Source: Rhodonellum psychrophilum GCM71 = DSM 17998
Lineage (GTDB): Bacteria > Bacteroidota > Bacteroidia > Cytophagales > Cyclobacteriaceae
Length of the DNA: 64,000 bases
NCBI RefSeq assembly: GCF_000381545.1
Contig: NZ_KB906679.1
Coordinates: 148,582-212,581, forward strand
Reading direction: 5' to 3'
A program made the position numbers and the translations under genes. Shown here piece by piece: positions 63,535 to 64,000 of this stretch. How positions within the stretch are numbered: the stretch's first letter is position 1; each line of letters begins with the position of its first letter. The notes beneath the pieces were generated by a model, which worked only from the letters and a program-made list of their open reading frames with translations, was not told the DNA's origin and searched no databases.

Positions 63535-63702
63535 TTAAACCCGTTTGGTGCATTACGAACTCAATTCAATAATGTAATTTACTGATAATCCATTAGGTGT
63601 TGATTATTTTTGACTTCACCCTATTGGTGTCGGGAATTATTCTCCCAATAGTCTGATTTTCTTGTAGTTTCAACCACATTTGAAAACCTATTGCATATTT
63701 CC
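63535..63702 (+). repeat. 174-bp dispersed repeat, copy R24 (forward), abutting the IS110 gene
   Basis: Starts TTAAACCCGTTTGGTGCATT, middle CACCCTATTGGTGTCGGGAA and TTATTCTCCCAATAGTCTG, ends CCTATTGCATATTTCC and then continues ATCTAACTTATGATAGGG, the end of the transposase gene. Subtype A. Confidence 0.9.
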
Positions 63703-63709
63703 ATCTAAC

Positions 63710-64000
63710 TTATGATAGGGCAGCATTTAACTCATCGGCTGACATATTCAGTGATAGCATCTTTTTTTTAATTGATGCTATCATTCGATCCTTCATTTCT
63801 TTTTGGTATTGGTCTAAATTACCGGGCTGGTATCTTTCTCCTTTTATAATCATGTTCCAGATAATTACTGCCAGCTTTCTGGCAGTTGCGGTAATGGCAG
63901 CTCCCCTTCCTTTGCGATAAGCCACTCGTTTGAAAAACCTTGTCAACACCCCATCTTTGGTTTTATCAATGGTGTTTGCAGCATTTCTTAAAGCCAGCGC
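63710..64000 (-). mobile_element. IS110-family transposase, C-terminal 96 residues (gene runs off the window)
   Basis: The leftward frame is open from the edge (64000) to the TAA at 63710. The text ALRNAANTIDKTKDGVLTRF, then FKRVAYRKGRGAAITATARK and LAVIIWNMIIKGERYQPGN is the C-terminal signature of IS110/IS116/IS902 (Transposase_20) enzymes, whose last helices read RKLA-I-Y-ML. These enzymes use a DEDD-type RuvC-like fold with a serine and, in studied cases, a bridge RNA. The N-terminal catalytic part is outside the window. It is an active-looking copy: no stops or shifts in the visible part. Confidence 0.85.

Noticed and set aside
1..64000. tRNA or rRNA genes
   Set aside because: I saw no cloverleaf with the GGTTCRANNC arm or rRNA-like stretch in any spacer; not checked with a program.

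Overview
The window looks like a chromosome segment of a Bacteroidota bacterium, most likely of the Cytophagales/Cyclobacteriaceae type. This is judged from the gene families only, with no database search. The markers are a SusC/SusD pair with an ECF sigma/FecR switch, lipoproteins with a short signal and lipobox cysteine, LytS/LytTR signalling, large PQQ/sorbosone-dehydrogenase-like and DUF6807 proteins, and an nrfHA operon with a fused CcsBA. Base composition is moderately A+T-rich.

Layout. 1-5.0 kb: the end of an Ig-like lipoprotein, a TPR-histidine kinase with its LytTR regulator, and an SMR guanidinium-type exporter. 5.2-18.2 kb is a defence island. It holds type I restriction-modification (hsdR-hsdM-hsdS), a hypothetical gene overlapping a SIR2-like gene, an AAA ATPase overlapping a RloB/TOPRIM-like gene, and two convergent XRE / ImmA-IrrE / PIN modules, one with a frameshifted PIN gene. 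18.4-25.1 kb is a leftward nrfH-nrfA-porin-ccsBA operon for respiratory nitrite ammonification, with an FNR-like box upstream. 25.5-37.3 kb is a mixture of single genes (outer-membrane protein, DoxX, TauE/SafE, TrxR-like flavoprotein, M23 peptidase, sorbosone dehydrogenase, RsgA, AlkD-like, pirin) with several gene fragments. 38.2-47.4 kb is a polysaccharide utilisation locus (sigma, anti-sigma, SusC, SusD, GH88, DUF4861). 48-51.8 kb holds a DUF6807 / dehydrogenase / cytochrome c unit that appears to be one gene split by an in-frame TAA. 54.9-59.6 kb is a probable zinc-acquisition locus (AztD-like propeller lipoprotein divergent from a ZnuD-like TonB receptor and a DUF4625 lipoprotein) around a double GCAAC-N3-GTTGC operator. 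The rest is an LRR lipoprotein, a DinB protein and, at the right edge, the 3' end of an IS110-family transposase.

The most striking feature is a dispersed intergenic repeat of about 174 bp, with about 24 full or partial copies in both orientations. It starts near TTAACCCGTTTTATGCATT, ends near AATGCATATTTCGGGTTAA (imperfect terminal inverted repeats), and has conserved internal segments that can form hairpins. It is absent from the defence island and from the PUL. Both IS110 transposase 3' ends in the window (one intact, one decayed) abut this repeat at the same internal position. The repeat is therefore either a preferred target of the IS110 element or its RNA-bearing end spread as a non-autonomous element.

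All similarity statements come from reading motifs by eye. No alignments, searches or folding programs were run.
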